Part shown: positions 61,470 through 64,000 of the stretch, in pieces
Numbering within the stretch: position 1 is the stretch's first letter
Layout: each line of letters starts with the position of its first letter
From: an uncultured Clostridia bacterium
GTDB lineage: Bacteria; Bacillota; Clostridia; Christensenellales; CAG-314
NCBI GenBank assembly: GCA_934230325.1
Contig: CAKQEP010000003.1
Coordinates: 62,001 to 126,000, forward strand
Length of the DNA stretch: 64,000 nucleotides
Direction: 5' to 3'
Notes under the pieces: model-generated
Told to the model about the DNA's origin: nothing
What the model saw: only the letters and a program-made list of their open reading frames with translations
Database searches by the model: none
Position numbers and translations under genes: made by a program

Positions 61470-61888
61470 TTTTTGCCTCCGTTCGCCTTTTTGAAAGCGG
61501 CGGGCAACAACTCGCTCAAGGCATACTTTTTGTCGGTTTTGCCGTCGCTCAAAATCACGGCAAAGTCACCGTCGCAAAACTCCGACAACGCTTGCCTGCA
61601 CATACCGCAAGGCGGGCAAAAATCCGTTATTTTCCCGTTTTTGCCGCCTACTACCGCCATTGCCAAAAACTCGGTTTTGCCGTCGCTCACCGCCTTAAAC
61701 AACGCGACGCGCTCGGCGCAACAACCTACGGGGTAGGAACAATTTTCTACATTGCAGCCGTCGTACACGCTGCCGTCGGCGCACAACAACGCTGCTCCGA
61801 CAAAAAAGCCGCTGTACGGCGCATAAGCCTTTTTTGCGGCGGCTTGCGCCCGTTTGACAAGCATTTCCGTCGTTTGCAGGTCAATCAT
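61466..61888 (-). CDS. cdd: Cytidine deaminase
   Basis: Deaminates cytidine and deoxycytidine to uridine and deoxyuridine, feeding Pdp. The 140-residue protein is the short tetrameric type with zinc ligands in CAERVALFKA (Cys and catalytic Glu) and PCGMCRQALSEF. The motif NVENCSYPVGCCAER is typical. It starts at ATG 61888 with GAGGTAAAA and overlaps deoB by 8 bases and pdp by 4. Confidence 0.95.
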   Translation of the reverse strand: MIDLQTTEMLVKRAQAAAKKAYAPYSGFFVGAALLCADGSVYDGCNVENCSYPVGCCAERVALFKAVSDGKTEFLAMAVVGGKNGKITDFCPPCGMCRQALSEFCDGDFAVILSDGKTDKKYALSELLPAAFKKANGGKK

Positions 61889-63056
61889 CGGCTTTTACCT
61901 CGTCCCAAAAACTTACGCCGTCAAGGTTGTTTTTAACCCCGAAAATGTCGCATATCGTCTTGCCTATATCGCAAAAACCCCGTCTTGTGCCGAGATTGAC
62001 TCCGTTTTTGATTTTTTTGCCGTACACCAGCATCGGCGTGTATTCTCTCGTGTGGTTTGTGCCTTTAAAGCAGGGGTCGCACCCGTGATCCGCCGTGATA
62101 AAAAGAATATCGTTTTGGCTCATTTCCTCCAAAAACTCGCCGAGTCTGACGTCAAACTCGCTCACTGCCGCCGCGTACCCGTCAACGTTGTTGCGGTGGC
62201 CGTAAATCGAGTCAAAATCGACGAGATTGACAAAACAAAGCCCGTCAAAACGCTTGTCGAGATAGTTTATCGTGACGTCCATACCTTCCGCGTTGTTTTC
62301 TATATGAACGCTCTCGTCTATCCCCCTACCGGAAAAAATATCGCTGATTTTGCCTACTGCTTTGGTGTCCAATCCTTCTCGCGAAAGCACGTCAAGTATC
62401 GTATCTTTTGGCGCGGGCAAACAAAAATCTTTGCGGTTTGCGGTACGAACAAAGTCGGGGTATCTCCCTACAAACGGGCGGGCAATAATGCGTCCCACCG
62501 CGTCGTCGCCCTGCATAATTTCCCGTACTTTTTGGCAAACTTCGTACAACTCGTCCACCGCAATTACGCTTTCGTGCGCGGCAATTTGCAACACGCTGTC
62601 GGCGGAAGTGTAAACTATCAAATCCCCCGTCCGTATATGTTCTTCCCCGTAATCGAGAATAACCTGCGTGCCGCTGTACTGTTTGTTGCACAAAACGCCC
62701 CGCCCCGTCGCCGCCTTAATTTTTTCTATGATGCTTTGGCTAAACCCGTTTGGGTATAGCGGCATAGGCTTTTTGTTTATGACGCCCGCAATTTCCCAGT
62801 GTCCGAAAGTGGTGTCCTTGCCTACCGACAACTCCTGCATTTTTGCAAAACTTGCAATCGGATTTTGCTGTTTTTCCCCGACGGAAACGCCGTCGATATT
62901 AAACAATCCGAGTTTTGCAAGGTTTGGCGCGCAAAAACGAGGGTTTTTGTAAACCGAAGCGAGAGTGTTGCTGCCCACGTCGCCGTACTCGTCCGCGTCT
63001 GCGGCGTAACCTATCCCAAAACTGTCCATAACTATCAAAAATACGCGAGTACTCAA
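61881..63056 (-). CDS. deoB: Phosphopentomutase
   Basis: Interconverts (deoxy)ribose 1- and 5-phosphate, 391 residues. It belongs to the alkaline-phosphatase superfamily with Mn sites in VMDSFGIG (about 9-16), ITADHGCDP and NHTREYTP near the end. The start is TTG 63056, seven bases after AGGAG; no ATG fits, and a promoter lies at 63123-63151. First gene of deoB-cdd-pdp; its product is the substrate for the deoxyribose-phosphate aldolase that seems to end at the window edge. Confidence 0.95.
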   Translation of the reverse strand: MSTRVFLIVMDSFGIGYAADADEYGDVGSNTLASVYKNPRFCAPNLAKLGLFNIDGVSVGEKQQNPIASFAKMQELSVGKDTTFGHWEIAGVINKKPMPLYPNGFSQSIIEKIKAATGRGVLCNKQYSGTQVILDYGEEHIRTGDLIVYTSADSVLQIAAHESVIAVDELYEVCQKVREIMQGDDAVGRIIARPFVGRYPDFVRTANRKDFCLPAPKDTILDVLSREGLDTKAVGKISDIFSGRGIDESVHIENNAEGMDVTINYLDKRFDGLCFVNLVDFDSIYGHRNNVDGYAAAVSEFDVRLGEFLEEMSQNDILFITADHGCDPCFKGTNHTREYTPMLVYGKKIKNGVNLGTRRGFCDIGKTICDIFGVKNNLDGVSFWDEVKADD

Positions 63057-63122
63057 AATATATCTCCTTTATTTCGATTTTTTAGATTTTGTTTTATTTT
63101 TGTTTTATTATTATACTTTATT

Positions 63123-63151
63123 ATTATAGTTTTGCGTCGGCAATTTGTTAA
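63123..63151 (-). promoter_or_regulatory. Promoter of deoB-cdd-pdp
   Basis: On the minus strand, TTAACA (63151-63146), a 17-base spacer and TATAAT (63128-63123) form a near-perfect sigma-A promoter, about 65 bases before deoB. AT-rich direct repeats (attattata) follow. Confidence 0.75.
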
Positions 63152-63184
63152 AATCAGCCGTTAAATTTTTTTGCCGCAATACGC

Positions 63185-63212
63185 CAAAAAAAGAGCAAAA
63201 AATTACTCTTTT
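63185..63212 (-). terminator. Terminator after deoD
   Basis: On the minus strand AAAAAGAG, a 10-base loop and CTCTTTTT form a stem with a T run, a few bases past the deoD stop. The stem is AT-rich, so its strength is moderate. It separates deoD from the deoB unit. Confidence 0.5.
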
Positions 63213-63218
63213 TGCCCT

Positions 63219-63917
63219 TTATTCCGCCGTTTCGAGCGCGATTTCCATCATATCGGTAAAGCCTGTTTGCCTTTCCTGCGCAGGCAAAGACAACCCCTTT
63301 AACGGGCAATCGCTGACGGTACATATACACAACGCCTTTTTGCCGTGTTCCGCCGCAACGGCGTAAAGCGCGGCGCACTCCATTTCCACCGCCAAAACTC
63401 CCGTTTTTTGCCATTCCGCAGTGGTGTCGGAATAAAAAACGTCGGTGCTCAATATGTTGCCTACTCTCACTTTAAAGCCTTTTTTTAACGCGATTTGCTC
63501 GGCTTTTTTTATGGTTTCGTAGTCGCCTATGGGAGAGTATTGCCCCGCAAACCGATACTTTGACTGCAAAAAGTTGCTGTCGGTACACGCCGCCTGCGCT
63601 ATTACTATGTCGCGAAGGTTTACGTCGTCGGCAATGCCGCCCGCGCTGCCCGCTCTGATAATAAGATTTACGTCGTAATACTCGTACAACTCGTGCGCGT
63701 AAATCGCTATGCTGGGCATACCCATTCCGCTTGCCATGACCGATACTCTTTTGCCTCTAAAAAATCCCGTGTACCCCTGAACTCCTCTCACGTCGTTGAC
63801 GAGTTTTGCGTCTTGGAGATAGTTTTGAGCGATAAATTTTGCTCGTTTAGGGTCCCCCGGCATTATTACGGTACTTGCAAAATCGCCTTTTTTTGCTTGG
63901 TTGTGCGGTGTAGCCAT
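63219..63917 (-). CDS. deoD: Purine-nucleoside phosphorylase (DeoD type)
   Basis: Phosphorolysis of purine nucleosides, 232 residues, the hexameric DeoD type. Key segments are IMPGDPKRAKFIA (phosphate-binding Arg), ASGMGMPSIAIYAHEL, IRAGSAGGI and the substrate loop VEMECAALY, with SDCPLKG near the end. It starts at ATG 63917 with GGGAGGGG. The preceding frame, ending 18 bases upstream, is probably deoC, so deoC-deoD would form one unit. Confidence 0.96.
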   Translation of the reverse strand: MATPHNQAKKGDFASTVIMPGDPKRAKFIAQNYLQDAKLVNDVRGVQGYTGFFRGKRVSVMASGMGMPSIAIYAHELYEYYDVNLIIRAGSAGGIADDVNLRDIVIAQAACTDSNFLQSKYRFAGQYSPIGDYETIKKAEQIALKKGFKVRVGNILSTDVFYSDTTAEWQKTGVLAVEMECAALYAVAAEHGKKALCICTVSDCPLKGLSLPAQERQTGFTDMMEIALETAE

Positions 63918-63935
63918 ACTCTTTTTCCCCTCCCG

Positions 63936-64000
63936 TCAAATAATCATATCGGCGTTTTTTATCGCCTTTGCGGCGGCAACGACCTTGCTCGTGCCGAGCC
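63936..64000 (-). CDS. C-terminal end of a gene, probably deoxyribose-phosphate aldolase
   Basis: Only the last 20 codons are present, ending LGTSKVVAAAKAIKNADMII and a TGA 18 bases before deoD. A Gly-Thr-Ser followed by a helix resembles the phosphate-binding C-terminal end of DeoC, and the nucleoside-salvage neighbours fit, but the fragment is too short for a firm call. Confidence 0.4.
   Translation of the reverse strand, partial: LGTSKVVAAAKAIKNADMII

Overview
The window looks like a chromosome segment of an endospore-forming Firmicute (Clostridia). Sporulation and germination genes are present: spoIIR, a sleB-ypeB pair, a SipL-like SPOCS/LysM protein, sigH and veg. Other Gram-positive traits are lipoprotein-anchored surface proteins, the acetylase-type lysine pathway (dapH), and the mrnC-rlmB-sigH and rpoB-rpoC-L7Ae-rpsL-rpsG-fusA-tuf orders. 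A more precise placement, for example an uncultured gut lineage near Christensenellales, would be a guess. Nearly everything is on the minus strand; the plus-strand genes are a small XRE regulator, a 71-aa hydrophobic protein and the rqcP-ispDF-mscS-Ig-like block.

Layout: 1-4.0 kb is a compact lysine/diaminopimelate operon (dapF-dapA-dapB-dapH-asd; asd runs off the left edge). 4.1-5.0 kb is an Mrp/Nbp35 Fe-S carrier. 5.1-9.2 kb is a marR operon with a heterodimeric ABC exporter. 9.7 kb is an XRE regulator and 10.3-11.5 kb methionine gamma-lyase. 11.7-18.3 kb holds ypeB, sleB, spoIIR, ispE, sipL, veg, an ArsR-type regulator and a small protein with a sigma-K-like promoter. 18.4-21.4 kb is a tight operon of trpS and three poorly known genes (a DUF5685-like protein, a J-like protein with a Cys-rich tail, and a membrane protein). 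21.6-28.4 kb is the phosphate regulon (pstS, fused pstC-pstA, pstB, phoU, phoB, phoR) behind duplicated Pho boxes. 28.9-41.3 kb is tuf, fusA, rpsG, rpsL, an L7Ae-like gene, rpoC and rpoB. 41.6-46.3 kb is rqcP, an ispD-ispF fusion, an MscS channel and a large membrane-anchored extracellular protein. 46.4-50.8 kb is recR, ybaB, dnaX, sigH, rlmB and mrnC. 51.0-59.0 kb is one gene for a 2648-residue leucine-rich-repeat lipoprotein, followed by about 1.2 kb of repeat-rich intergenic DNA. 60.2-64 kb is nucleoside salvage (pdp, cdd, deoB, deoD and the end of a probable deoC).

The least explained items are: the trpS-linked three-gene module; the MscS/Ig-like pair, coupled by an 8-base overlap; the giant LRR lipoprotein with its repeat-filled upstream region; the single-chain Pst permease; an apparent AUA start in dapF; several genes (ispE, rqcP, mrnC) whose promoters place the transcription start at the start codon, suggesting leaderless mRNAs; and the small hydrophobic gene behind a sigma-K-type promoter. 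No tRNA, rRNA, CRISPR array, transposase or prophage was recognised. All calls come from reading the sequence; no database search was run.
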